In this document: positions 41,166-49,306 of the stretch, piece after piece | How the letters are laid out: every line of letters starts with the position of its first letter | Numbering within the stretch: the first letter of the stretch is position 1 | From: Methylococcaceae bacterium UBA662 | Lineage (GTDB): Bacteria; Pseudomonadota; Gammaproteobacteria; Methylococcales; Methylomonadaceae | Length of the DNA stretch: 52,367 nt | Assembly: GCA_002299425.1 (NCBI GenBank) | Contig: DBNW01000056.1 | Coordinates: 1-52,367 of the forward strand | Direction of reading: 5' to 3' | Notes under the pieces: model-generated | The model's database searches: none | Seen by the model: only the letters and a program-made list of their open reading frames with translations | Told to the model about the DNA's origin: nothing | Translations under genes and position numbers: made by a program

Positions 41166-41636
41166 GCATAGATTAATGAATAAACGAACCAACGGAGTCG
41201 CTATCTTTTTAAAAATGTATTTTAGTTGAAAGTCCGCTATCGTAAATTGACTTTATTGCGTTAACTGTCCGAGAAGGGTCGATAGCGACAATTCGCTACT
41301 TCCAAAAGCTTTCATTCTTTACTGGTGCAATCGTATCGGAATTATTGGATAACATCGCATCAGAACAGGTGGCTTTTTGGGGTCAGAATACCCAAAATGT
41401 GGTGACATGACAATCCAGATCCAATCGCCAAATGTGAGACGCCTACATAGACTTGATGTCGCTTCGGCATTCAAAAACTTTCTTGAGCCAAGAAGAAAAG
41501 GTAGTCGTAGTGTTGGTGACATTTTGGAGACTTTGTGACCCCAATAACTATTGGGGCTGGTGACATCTTCAATCCGGCGCAACTCGGTGCTCTTCAAAGA
41601 TTTTTTATTATGTCACAACCATACCGACTCACCTGT
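41166..41636. other. Right end of the island, non-coding
   Basis: 470 bases after the esterase. It holds three TGGTGACAT copies, a CCCCAAT / ATTGGGG hairpin (41539-41556), an inverted variant ATGTCACAA (41610-41618) and the right tip repeat at 41627-41636. No convincing gene. Confidence 0.6.
41400..41566 (+). repeat. TGGTGACAT repeats at the right island end
   Basis: Exact copies at 41400-41408, 41514-41522 and 41558-41566. The same nonamer occurs once at the left end (29802-29810). Repeats shared by both ends of a recombinase-driven element are likely arm-type or accessory binding sites. Confidence 0.7.
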
Positions 41637-42874
41637 ACTATCGCAAGCACGGCGAGGTATACGGCTTCCGCGCCGGCTGGAACTTCTTCGCCCGCCTGCA
41701 AAGAGACGTCTCTATTTTTGCCACCATTGACGACCACGAAGTGACCAACGACTTCTCCGGCGGTGCCCCGGCTCTCAGCGACGGCCGCTTCATGGAGAAC
41801 ACCGGTCTTATCAACCAGACAGCCCTGTACAGCAACGGCCTGCAAGCCTTCGTCGATTACAACGCCATCGCCGACCTGCGTTACCCGCTGGCCGGCGACA
41901 GCCTGACCGACGGCCGCCCGGACTTATACCGCAGCCGCCGCTACGGCAAAACCGCTTCCCTGCACATCGTCGACGCCCGCTCTTTTCGCGATGAAGGCCT
42001 GCCCAACGTCAGAGACATTACCAGCGCTAGCCAGATCGGCGGTTTTATTCTCCAATCGTTTGACATCGGCACGAGTAAAAAACGCACCATGCTCGGTAAC
42101 GTACAATTTAGGCGCTTGCAAAACGACCTATTAGCCGCACACCGCGACGGCGTCATCTGGAAGTTTGTCATGATACCCGAACCCATCCAGAACCTAGGCG
42201 TGTTAGCCGCTGCCGACCGTTACGAAGGTTATGCCGCCGAACGCTCGGAACTGCTGCGCTTTATCGATGAAAACGGTATCAAAAACGTGGTGTTCGTCGC
42301 CGCCGACGTCCACGGCACCTTGATCAACGACTTAACCTACCAACGCCGTGAAGACGTACTCAATGCCCTGCGTACCGTCGGCAACCCCTTAGCAGCCCCG
42401 CAAATAAAAACCTCGGCGTTTGAAGTGACCACAGGCTCGGTGGCTTTTTATCCCGCCTTCGGTGATGCCGTTCTAGGTCTGGTCGCCTCTCTTCCGAACG
42501 GCAACGTATTGCTTGGTCAACTGTTCGACGCCGCCGGTGTCCCAAACGTGGCCGCTTTCAATACCCTACCGATGCCCGTGCGTAATGCCGCTATGGCCGG
42601 GTTCATCAGTGGCCAGCTAACCGCGTTAGGCTATTCACCCTTAGGTCTAGGCGATAACGAACGCATTCAATCGCAGTCGCTTGTCCCCGGCAATGTCGCC
42701 TTGTTCTCGTTCGGCTGGACCAAGTTCGACATCACCGCCGACACGCACGACTTGTACGTCACCACCTACGGCATCACGCCTTACAACAGTGCCGATTTAG
42801 CCACCAACAGCGCTGAAATCATCAACCGCCAGCCTGCCGTACTCAACCGCTTCCGGGTTTCGCCGCAGCTTTAA
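41637..42874 (+). pseudogene. phoD: PhoD-type alkaline phosphatase, 3' part
   Basis: The frame is PhoD-like from CGC/AAG at 41642: RKHGEVYGFRAGWN, then the metal-binding IDDHEVTNDFSGG, DARSFRDEGLPN, EPIQNLG and the catalytic-site VAADVHGT. It ends with a complete C-terminus at 42874. It continues the gene interrupted at 29756; joining the parts gives a family-like length. A GTG at 41741 could start a fragment, but without signal peptide or first metal ligands it would be inactive. Confidence 0.88.
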
Positions 42875-43300
42875 ATTAAAATCAGTCCCTTAAACAGCGG
42901 CTTTGACGCGACCGCCGCCTGCATCCAGCCGACAAGACCCCTTTAAAGCCTTGTCGGCCTTAGCACTTTGCTCATTCCTTAAAAACAAACCCTCCGTAAA
43001 CGAACAGCCCCTAAATAACCCGCCTGTCGGTGCATGTGTCAGTATTTTTTACATAAAACTTTCTTGAAATTTTTTAAAAATCGTCTACCGCATCCAAGAA
43101 ATAGCTATCACTACAACATAGGTATTTGATTTTATTTATTATTACAACAATGTCGCGGGTTATAAATTTGTCAGAAAAATTTACAGTGTTTGTCAAAGTG
43201 CTAGAGTGTGTAGCCAATTTTTATTGGTAAGCTATTGTTAATATAGGTTTTTATTTATTGGCATGGTAGCTGCTTAAACAAGTTCTATGCTTTAAAACCT
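42875..43300. other. Intergenic region after phoD
   Basis: A GCCGACAAG / CTTGTCGGC hairpin at 42928-42958 (9-bp perfect stem, no long T-run) may end the phoD transcript. The remainder is AT-rich and must carry the promoter for the riboswitch-controlled gene; I could not fix its boxes. Confidence 0.5.
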
Positions 43301-43386
43301 TAAAGCATACTGCCACACCTGCTGTGAAGCAGGGCCGGAAAGTTACAGGTCTCCTAAGTATTAGAAGATGGCTGAATTGCATTCCT
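43301..43386 (+). promoter_or_regulatory. Cyclic-di-GMP-I (GEMM) riboswitch before a PEP-CTERM gene
   Basis: The order of conserved GEMM-I pieces is present: GCATACTGCCACACC, a hairpin CCTGCT-GTGA-AGCAGG with a GNRA tetraloop, then CGGAAAG. The second helix keeps pairing with changed bases (AGTT with AATT where AGCC/GGTT is usual; CAG with CTG; TCT with AGA). The Shine-Dalgarno TTAGGAG (43488-43494) is exactly complementary to CTCCTAA inside the aptamer (43351-43357), suggesting translational control. A 10-bp stem CCTTTAGTGA / TCACTAAAGG follows (43384-43462). Confidence 0.65.
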
Positions 43387-43501
43387 TTAGTGAAAACTAG
43401 TAATGCAGGATGCCGTCACGTTTTGATGGTGTGCAATGCATCATCCGGTTGGTCACTAAAGGGCCACTTTAACCGAACGTAATCTTTTTAGGAGTAATCT
43501 T

Positions 43502-44137
43502 ATGAAAAAGTCAATAATAATCAGGGTGTTTTTATCCCTTTTACTGTTGCTTGCGGCACAAGCCCAAGGCGCGATGATTATTACACCTTCAACTCCCGGC
43601 ATCATTTTAGGGAGTTCACTGACTCCACCAACAACTTCAACCAACTGCGAAGTGGCTTGTGTTAATACGGCATTCGGACTTACCGGGGCTAGTGCACTTA
43701 CTGCTGCCGATTTGCTCTATAAATCCGATGTTTTTGGAACTTCTGGAATTGGCTCTGATTCTGGTGCGTTTGCCGGTTCTTACACTACAACCTTTAGCAA
43801 TTCCGCCACAGATCCTGAAGATGCCTTGATTCAATATGTTTTAAGTCAACCCGCCCTATCATGCCCCGCCTGTTACCTGGCCATAAAAGACGGCAATCAA
43901 AGCCCCAGCTACTATTTTTATAATTTGGCCAGTTGGAATGGAACGGAAAATTTAAGTTTGCAGGATTTTTGGCCACGACAAGGCGCAATCTCCCATGTGT
44001 CCATTTGGGGCCGACGCGACGGCGGCACCCCGCCAGCAGGCGTGCCCGCACCCGGTGCGGTTGTTTTGATGGCGATTGGCTTGATGGCAATCGGCGTGTC
44101 TAAAATCCGTAGAAAAAGCAGAGCCGGCCAAGCCTAA
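43502..44137 (+). CDS. PEP-CTERM-like sorted surface/exopolysaccharide-associated protein
   Basis: 211 residues. Signal peptide (IIIRVFLSLLLLLAAQAQGA), a low-complexity Ser/Thr-rich middle, and a C-terminal sorting tail: VPAPGAVVLMAIGLMAIG followed by basic KIRRKSR, the layout of exosortase substrates (VPAP being a PEP variant). Such proteins are released to the surface with exopolysaccharide. Two Cys pairs (CEVAC, CPAC) are seen. AGGAG lies 7 bases before the ATG. A c-di-GMP riboswitch in the leader fits control of matrix or attachment. The body matches no family I recognise; exosortase is not in the window. Confidence 0.75.
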   Translation: MKKSIIIRVFLSLLLLLAAQAQGAMIITPSTPGIILGSSLTPPTTSTNCEVACVNTAFGLTGASALTAADLLYKSDVFGTSGIGSDSGAFAGSYTTTFSNSATDPEDALIQYVLSQPALSCPACYLAIKDGNQSPSYYFYNLASWNGTENLSLQDFWPRQGAISHVSIWGRRDGGTPPAGVPAPGAVVLMAIGLMAIGVSKIRRKSRAGQA

Positions 44138-44161
44138 AAAGCAGGTGGCCTACCCGGAAAC

Positions 44162-44191
44162 AAAAACGCCAGCAGAAGCTGGCGTTTTTTT
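44162..44191. terminator. Bidirectional terminator between PEP-CTERM gene and subtilase
   Basis: AACGCCAGC-AGAA-GCTGGCGTT followed by T on the plus strand and preceded by A-run on the other, so it can end both convergent transcripts. Confidence 0.9.
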
Positions 44192-44213
44192 GTGCAGGGA
44201 TGACTTCGGAACG

Positions 44214-45956
44214 TTAGGTTCTAACTTGAATGCTTTGTTCGGTGCTGTTGTTGGAGCTGTCAATCACCACCGCTCTCAGCGTATGGGTGCCTCTGTGGAC
44301 TCTACGGGTATTCCAGCGAGTCGACAGAGATGAACCGGTGACAGTGCTGTTTAGTTGACCATTGATATACAGCTCAATTCTGGCCACGCTGACATTGTCT
44401 TGGGCGGAGACCAGTATTGAGACCGTGCCGCTGACGGTGCTGCCGTTGACCGGATTGCTGATGCTGACGGTCGGCGGGGTGGTGTCGGCGGCATTAGGCT
44501 GGTTTCTGACGGTGACGGTCACGCCGGCGGATTGGCCGTCATTGCCGGCCGCGTCGCTGGCCACGGCGCTTAGTGTCATGCCGCCATCCGCTGTGCCGGT
44601 GGTGTCCCAGCTAAATTGATAAGGTGCGGTGGCGTCGGTGCCGATAAATCGGCCATTGGCGTACAGGGAAACCCCGGTGACGGCGGTATTGTCGTTGGCG
44701 TTGACGTCAACCTGGACGATGCCACTGACGGTGGAACCGGCCCCCGGCGAAAACAGGGTCGCGGTGGGGGGCGTGGTGTCGGCGGTGCGGGTGTTCATAG
44801 CCAATTGCACGGCGTTAGCAGCGTTGACGCGGCCATTGCCATAATAGGGGTGCCAGCCGCCGGCCACTTTATCGGCGGAATTTTCCAGCACCGTTTCAAT
44901 TTCGCCAGGTGTCAGATTGGGGTTGGCGCGCATGATTAAGGCAACCACGCCGGCGGTGACAGGGCTGGCGAACGAGGTGCCGCTCCAGTTGCTATAACTA
45001 CCGCTGTTGTTGGTAGTTAGAATGTGTTCACCCGGCGCGCCGACATCGATGTAGTTGCCGTAATTGGAGAAAGCTGATTTGGCGTCGGCACTGTTGGTGG
45101 AGGAAACCGAGATCATGTTGGGATTGTCGCTGTAACCAGGATCAACGCCGCTGTTGCCGGCGGCCACCACCACCACGCCGCCTTTGCCGCGCAGGTATTG
45201 GGCGGCGGTCGACACGGACGAACTGGTGGTGACATCAAAACTGATATTGGCCACGTCGGCGCCGTTGTCGGCGGCCCAGTTCAGACCGCGGGCGATGTCG
45301 CTAAAATAGGCAAAGCCATTGCTTTGGTTGGTGACCCTAACCGGTATTATTTTTGCGTTCCAGGCGACTGCGGCCACGCCGTTGGCATTGTTGCTGGCTG
45401 CCGCTGCGGTGCCCGCTACGGCGGTGCCGTGGCCGTGGATGTCGGAAGTTGTGGTGCTACCATCGACGGCATTCCAACCGGGGAGCATTTGGCTGGCTAA
45501 ATCGGAATGGCTGCCATTGACGCCAGTATCCAGGATGGCGATGGTGATGCCGTCCGCTACGGTGCTGCTCCAGGCCGCTGGGGCTTGGATTTTAGGCAGA
45601 TGCCAGGCATTGGGAAACTGGGGATCGTTAGGGATGGCACTAAAGTCAACGGCTTGATCCAATTCGGCGAATTCCACATGGGGGTTATGAGACAGAGCGT
45701 TGACGACGGCTTTTTCAGCCTGTGCGGGTACGCTAACAACACGGACACCTAACGAGCCGATAACTTCAATAGTTTTGCCACGGGTTGCTTTTAAAAGGTT
45801 TTCAAAAACGTGGCTGGGTAGGCCGGCTTTGGGTTTGGCCAGAATTTGTCCGGGCTTGTAGGGACGTTCTGGTACAGCGTTGGCGGTCGTGTGGGCAGTG
45901 CCGCCGGCTAAGGCGATCATCGCGACTGCCACAGGCCGTCTGAGGGTGGTTTTCAT
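44214..45956 (-). CDS. Secreted subtilisin-like serine protease with two Ig-like domains
   Basis: 580 residues. Signal peptide (VAVAMIALAGGTAHTTANA), propeptide-like region (30-110), S8 catalytic domain with D143 (IAILDTGVN), H176 (HGHGTAVAG), oxyanion N268 (VAAGNSG) and S328 (SGTSFASP). Two Ig-like repeats beginning TADTTPPTATLFSP (about 391) and AADTTPPTVSISNP (about 489) form the C-terminus and may bind matrix or cell surface. Its AGGAG site is 7 bases before the ATG; a GEMM riboswitch precedes it. The natural reading is a c-di-GMP-controlled extracellular protease. Confidence 0.92.
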   Translation of the reverse strand: MKTTLRRPVAVAMIALAGGTAHTTANAVPERPYKPGQILAKPKAGLPSHVFENLLKATRGKTIEVIGSLGVRVVSVPAQAEKAVVNALSHNPHVEFAELDQAVDFSAIPNDPQFPNAWHLPKIQAPAAWSSTVADGITIAILDTGVNGSHSDLASQMLPGWNAVDGSTTTSDIHGHGTAVAGTAAAASNNANGVAAVAWNAKIIPVRVTNQSNGFAYFSDIARGLNWAADNGADVANISFDVTTSSSVSTAAQYLRGKGGVVVVAAGNSGVDPGYSDNPNMISVSSTNSADAKSAFSNYGNYIDVGAPGEHILTTNNSGSYSNWSGTSFASPVTAGVVALIMRANPNLTPGEIETVLENSADKVAGGWHPYYGNGRVNAANAVQLAMNTRTADTTPPTATLFSPGAGSTVSGIVQVDVNANDNTAVTGVSLYANGRFIGTDATAPYQFSWDTTGTADGGMTLSAVASDAAGNDGQSAGVTVTVRNQPNAADTTPPTVSISNPVNGSTVSGTVSILVSAQDNVSVARIELYINGQLNSTVTGSSLSTRWNTRRVHRGTHTLRAVVIDSSNNSTEQSIQVRT

Positions 45957-46041
45957 AACTCTTCTCCTAAAAAAACAGAAATTAGGTCCGAGGAGTTCCT
46001 ACAGGGTACGGTTATCAAGCGGCGGCGCGGGGCTGCTCTTT

Positions 46042-46133
46042 GATCTGGCGATCCCACTGTCATAGGAAGGGTTCCTTTAGACTGGAAATTTTGCGTCCCC
46101 ATCTTTCGATGGGTTTGCCTTTGTCAGATTGCT
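46042..46133 (-). promoter_or_regulatory. Cyclic-di-GMP-I (GEMM) riboswitch before the subtilase
   Basis: On the minus strand: P1 half ATCTG, ACAAAGGCAAACC, hairpin CCATC-GAAA-GATGG, GGGACGCAAAA, second helix with AGTCTAAAGG ... CCTATGACAG, then GGGATCGCCAGAT closing P1 (ATCTG pairs with CAGAT). The GCAAACC, GAAA tetraloop and GGGACGCAAA strings are the strongest GEMM-I identifiers. Downstream a CTCCT (45997-45993 reversed strand) can pair with the AGGAG ribosome site at 45968-45964, suggesting translational control. Confidence 0.88.
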
Positions 46134-46355
46134 TACCCTGTTTAAGCAAGGGCGGCTTTTTTTGTGACCACTAGAGTCTAGTCAAAAATATTTTAATAAC
46201 CGGGTGCTGTTTGATTTATGTGACGCAATCGGAAAAATCAGGGCGTATTAAACAACAAAGCCCAGTGAATTCAATTCTTACCGCCATGGCAAAAAAAATA
46301 ACGTGACATAGCCGTATGCGGCACGCTGATGGGCTTGGCGGGCTTGTCTTAAGGG
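46134..46355. other. Intergenic stretch between GH3 gene and riboswitch
   Basis: The region from 45957 to 46355 has no gene; its 3' half is the riboswitch and expression platform. The part described here should hold the subtilase promoter. A CCCTTGCTTAAACAGGG hairpin-like element lies just upstream of the aptamer. Confidence 0.4.
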
Positions 46356-48614
46356 CTATTCCGTCACCGAAAACCCGACCGTCTCGTTACCCACCATCAC
46401 CTTAAATTCGCCCGGTTCCACCCGCCGTTTTAGGTCTAGGCCGATGAATGAAAAATCGGCTGGGGTGAGGGTAAAGCTGACGGTTTTGCTCTGCCCCGGC
46501 ACTAGGCTGATTTTTTGGAACGCCTTAAGCTGTCGGTTAGGTCGGGTGACGGATGCGGCGACATCGTTAAGGTACAGCAACACGGTTTCTTGCCCGGCGC
46601 GCGTGCCGGTGTTGCTGACATGGACGGTGACGGTTTGGTTTGCGCCTTGGCGGAGGCGGGGTTGGTCCACGGTAAGACCGTGGCTGGTAAAGGTGGTGTA
46701 GCTGAGCCCGTGGCCGAACGGGTACAGCGGTCGGTAGCGGTTTTGTTCAAACGCCTCGCTGGGTTTGTAATCGTAGGGGGTGACGGCGTTGCTGTGCCGG
46801 GGGTAGGAAAGGGGCAGTTTGCCGTCCGGGTTGTAGTCGCCGTAGAGAATGTCGGCGATGGCGGCCCCGCCCTCCATGCCGGGCAGAAAGCCCAGCACCA
46901 CGGCGGCGGCGCGTTCGGCGATGGGCGTGATGGTGCGCGGGCGGCCGCCTAGCATCAGCAAGATGACGGGTTTGCCGGTGCCCAACAGGGCTTCGGCCAG
47001 TTTGAGCTGGGCCGGCTCTAAGTCCAGCGTGTCGATATTGCCCGGGGTTTCGGTGTAGGGCTTCTCGCCCAGGCACAGCAGCACGGCATCGTGGTGTGGG
47101 GCGGCGGCTGTGGCGGCGGCGAGGTCGTGTTCGGCGGTGAACGTGCTGCCGGGCAGGAAAGTGATGAGACCGCTGGATTTTTGCCTGAGGGCGGCCAGCA
47201 CGGTGGGCTTGTCTTTAGGGTACAGGTGTTCGGTATCGCCTTGCCAGGTGATGGTCCAGCCGCCATTAAGGACGCTGAGCGAGTCGGCAGTGGGTCCGGT
47301 GACCAAGATTTTGGCGGTTTTAGCCAGCGGCAACAGGCCGTTTTGGTTTTTTGCCAGGATGATGGATTCGTGCGCCGCTTGGCGGTTGGTGGCCTTGGCT
47401 TCGGTGGTGGCAAAATTCCCCGCTACCGGCAACAAAGGCCGCTGCGAGTCGAACAGGCCGGCCTTGAATTTGACGGTCAGTATCCGGCCTACCGCCTCGT
47501 CGATGCGCCACAGCGGCACTTCGCCGGTTTGGGCTAAATCCAGCAATAATTCGGCAAACGAAAAATCAAACGGCACCATGCTCATGTCAACCCCGGCCAT
47601 GACGGCGATTTTTACGGCCTCGCGCGGCGAGGCGGCTACTTTGTCGCGGGTGTGCAGCCGCTTGATGTCTTCCCAATCGGACACAGTGAAGCCGGTAAAG
47701 CCCAGTTCGCCGCGCAAGACCGTGTTTAAAAAATAGCCGTTGGCGTGCCCGGGGATGCCGTCCACTTCCCCGGAGTTGACCATGACACAGGGCGCACCGG
47801 CCTTAATGCCGGCGGCAAAACCGGGCAGGAAATACTCGCGCAGGGCGCGCTCGCCAATCCAGGCCGGGGTGCGGTCTTGGCCATTTAACGGGTAGCTGTA
47901 ACCGATGAAATGTTTCAGGCAGGTGGCGGCTTTGTCCGGGGCGGAAAAATCATCCCCTTGATGGCCTTTTATAAAAGCCGAGCCCAGCACCGCTGCCAGA
48001 TGCACGTCTTCGCCGTAGGTTTCCCACAGCCTAGGCCATAACGGTTGCCGGCCAATGTCCATGACCGGCGAGAAATTCCACGGCAGGCCGCCCGCACGCA
48101 GTTCGCGGGCGGTGACTTCGCCTTCTTGCCGGTTCAATTCGGGGTTGAAGGTGGCCGCCATATTGAGGGCCTGCGGGAACAGGGTCGCCCCTTGCGTGTA
48201 AGTGGCCCCGTGGATGGCGTCGATGCCGTAGAGGACGGGGATTTTTAGCCGGGTTTTTAAGCCGGCGGCAGTAACGGCCTGCATCATCTGGCGCCAGGTG
48301 GCAATCGGCTGGGCTTTGTTGTTAGGCGTGTACGGGGCATTCAGGATGGAACCGACATGGCGGTTGACCACGGCATCGTTTAGTTTGGCTAGGTCAATGG
48401 GGAAATCGGCCTGTTCGGATTCCGGCTTGGCGACCACGCTCAGGTCAATTTGCGTCATCTGGCCGACTTTTTCCGCGAGGGTCATTTGTGCCAGCAACGG
48501 CTTGACCCGCTCGGCTACGGACGGCGTTAAGTCTGGGTTGGCAGCGGTGTTCATGGCGGTTCCTGAGAGTGCCGTGATGGCGAAGAGCAAGGTGGGTGCG
48601 TTTAAGTTAAGCAT
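46356..48614 (-). CDS. bglX: Periplasmic beta-glucosidase, glycoside hydrolase family 3
   Basis: 752 residues, the BglX size. Signal peptide (LLFAITALSGTAMNTAA), GH3 N-terminal barrel with KIPVLYGIDAIHG (124-136) and the nucleophile aspartate D313 in FTVSDWEDIKRL, GH3 C-terminal domain (ILVTGPTADSLSVLNGGWT), and a C-terminal Fn3-like domain (NQTVTVHVSNTGTRAGQE). It removes terminal beta-glucose from oligosaccharides in the periplasm. Alone in its transcription unit, next to c-di-GMP-linked surface genes; it might trim matrix glucans, which is inference. Confidence 0.95.
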   Translation of the reverse strand: MLNLNAPTLLFAITALSGTAMNTAANPDLTPSVAERVKPLLAQMTLAEKVGQMTQIDLSVVAKPESEQADFPIDLAKLNDAVVNRHVGSILNAPYTPNNKAQPIATWRQMMQAVTAAGLKTRLKIPVLYGIDAIHGATYTQGATLFPQALNMAATFNPELNRQEGEVTARELRAGGLPWNFSPVMDIGRQPLWPRLWETYGEDVHLAAVLGSAFIKGHQGDDFSAPDKAATCLKHFIGYSYPLNGQDRTPAWIGERALREYFLPGFAAGIKAGAPCVMVNSGEVDGIPGHANGYFLNTVLRGELGFTGFTVSDWEDIKRLHTRDKVAASPREAVKIAVMAGVDMSMVPFDFSFAELLLDLAQTGEVPLWRIDEAVGRILTVKFKAGLFDSQRPLLPVAGNFATTEAKATNRQAAHESIILAKNQNGLLPLAKTAKILVTGPTADSLSVLNGGWTITWQGDTEHLYPKDKPTVLAALRQKSSGLITFLPGSTFTAEHDLAAATAAAPHHDAVLLCLGEKPYTETPGNIDTLDLEPAQLKLAEALLGTGKPVILLMLGGRPRTITPIAERAAAVVLGFLPGMEGGAAIADILYGDYNPDGKLPLSYPRHSNAVTPYDYKPSEAFEQNRYRPLYPFGHGLSYTTFTSHGLTVDQPRLRQGANQTVTVHVSNTGTRAGQETVLLYLNDVAASVTRPNRQLKAFQKISLVPGQSKTVSFTLTPADFSFIGLDLKRRVEPGEFKVMVGNETVGFSVTE

Positions 48615-48668
48615 GCGCTTGGGTTTGAGTGGAGCTGGGTGTTTGGATGCCGGGCAGGTTACGGGAAT

Positions 48669-48899
48669 TTACGGGCTTGGACATGGCCCGGCCAATGCCC
48701 TAAGGCGTGCGCTTAGCCGTGCTACTACGTCGTCCCAATCCCCTGCTGTGCGTTGCCGGAACAACACGGTTTTGGGGTACCACGGGCTGTCTTCCCGCCC
48801 CAGCAGCCAGCGCCAGTCCGGGTTAGAGGCCAGCAACACCCAGACCGGCTTGCCCAGGGCACCGGCCAGGTGGGCGTCTTGCTGCTGCCGCACGGGCAA
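48669..48899 (-). pseudogene. C-terminal fragment of a TPR/heptosyltransferase-like glycosyltransferase
   Basis: The residues HLAGALGKPVWVLLASNPDWRWL, REDSPWYP, LFRQRTAGDWDDVVARL match the end of TPR proteins with a GT9-like C-terminal domain. The N-terminal hundreds of residues are missing. On the same strand a different frame just upstream (about 48930-48885) reads AKLSRNSFCPCGSSK, like the start of a SEC-C metal-binding motif, so two fragments seem to be joined. Not expected to be functional. Confidence 0.6.
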
Positions 48900-48937
48900 A
48901 ACGAGTTACGGGAAAGTTTTGCCACGGCGGCTCCCCA

Positions 48938-49132
48938 TTAAAGTATTTGCGCCAAATTGCCTTTGCTTTCCAGCCATGACTTGCGGTCGGGCGAGCGCTT
49001 TTTGGCCAGCAATAAATCCAGTTGCTGGCGGGTTTCGTCGGCTTCCGCCACCGTCAATTACACCAGGCGGCGGGTGTTGGTGTTCATGGCGGATTTTTCT
49101 CAGTTACTGGGGGTTCATCTCGCCTAAAAGAC
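48938..49132 (-). pseudogene. Decayed 3' end of parE (topoisomerase IV subunit B)
   Basis: The frame from 49087 reads MNTNTRRLV, stop, then LTVAEADETRQQLDLLLAKK, RSPDRKSWLESKGNLAQIL and a stop at 48938. This is the C-terminus of ParE with the expected Q changed to TAA (49060-49058). Upstream, GEMNP-like codons with indels (about 49131-49088) extend the match. The rest of the gene is absent, so this is a relic; the working copy must be elsewhere. Confidence 0.65.
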
Positions 49133-49167
49133 TGTTCACAATTTCTTAAGTGTCTGATGATGGGGAG

Positions 49168-49287
49168 ATGAGAAAAGCTTACCCGAGCGACATCAGCCGC
49201 GAACAATTTGAACGCATCCTTCCCTTGTTGGAAGGGTTCAGAAAGAAGACACGTCCCCGGCAAGTGGCTTGTTACGAAGTTTTCTAA
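49168..49287 (+). pseudogene. IS5-family transposase, N-terminal remnant
   Basis: 39 codons: MRKAYPSDISREQFERILPL, then LEGFRKKTRPRQVACYEVF and a stop. This is the conserved start of the IS5-group DUF4096 transposases, which continue for over 200 residues. Here it is cut exactly after YEVF. A GGGGAG site precedes the ATG. No intact inverted repeats are seen. Confidence 0.75.
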
Positions 49288-49306
49288 CCCATTAGCCACG
49301 GCTAGT

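Larger units (their letters stand above)
29757..41636 (+). mobile_element. GInt-type genomic island inserted in phoD
   Basis: About 11.9 kb. The tips are imperfect inverted repeats ACAGGTCAGT (29757-29766) and ACTCACCTGT (41627-41636). One end has ginA-B-C-D: three overlapping tyrosine recombinase genes and a small helix-turn-helix-type gene, the defining operon of GInt islands. The rest is a cargo of redox and xenobiotic-response genes. Removing 29757-41644 restores an open PhoD frame (EFRRKHGEVYG), consistent with insertion carrying an 8-bp coupling segment (TCCGCCGC on the left, ACTATCGC on the right). The exact crossover is inferred. No tRNA gene is involved. Confidence 0.85.

Noticed and set aside
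41319..41597. 92-codon minus-strand frame at the right island end
   Set aside because: It spans the TGGTGACAT repeats and the CCCCAAT hairpin; explained better as non-coding end structure.
29700..41700. tRNA gene as the island attachment site
   Set aside because: No tRNA-like sequence at either tip; both flanks are protein-coding phoD sequence.
42928..42958. Calling the hairpin after phoD a certain intrinsic terminator
   Set aside because: The 9-bp stem is perfect but no T-run follows on either strand, so it is only mentioned as a possible transcript end.
43301..43386. Cobalamin riboswitch before the PEP-CTERM gene
   Set aside because: The conserved cobalamin-box strings are not present, while the ordered GEMM-I pieces and paired helices are.
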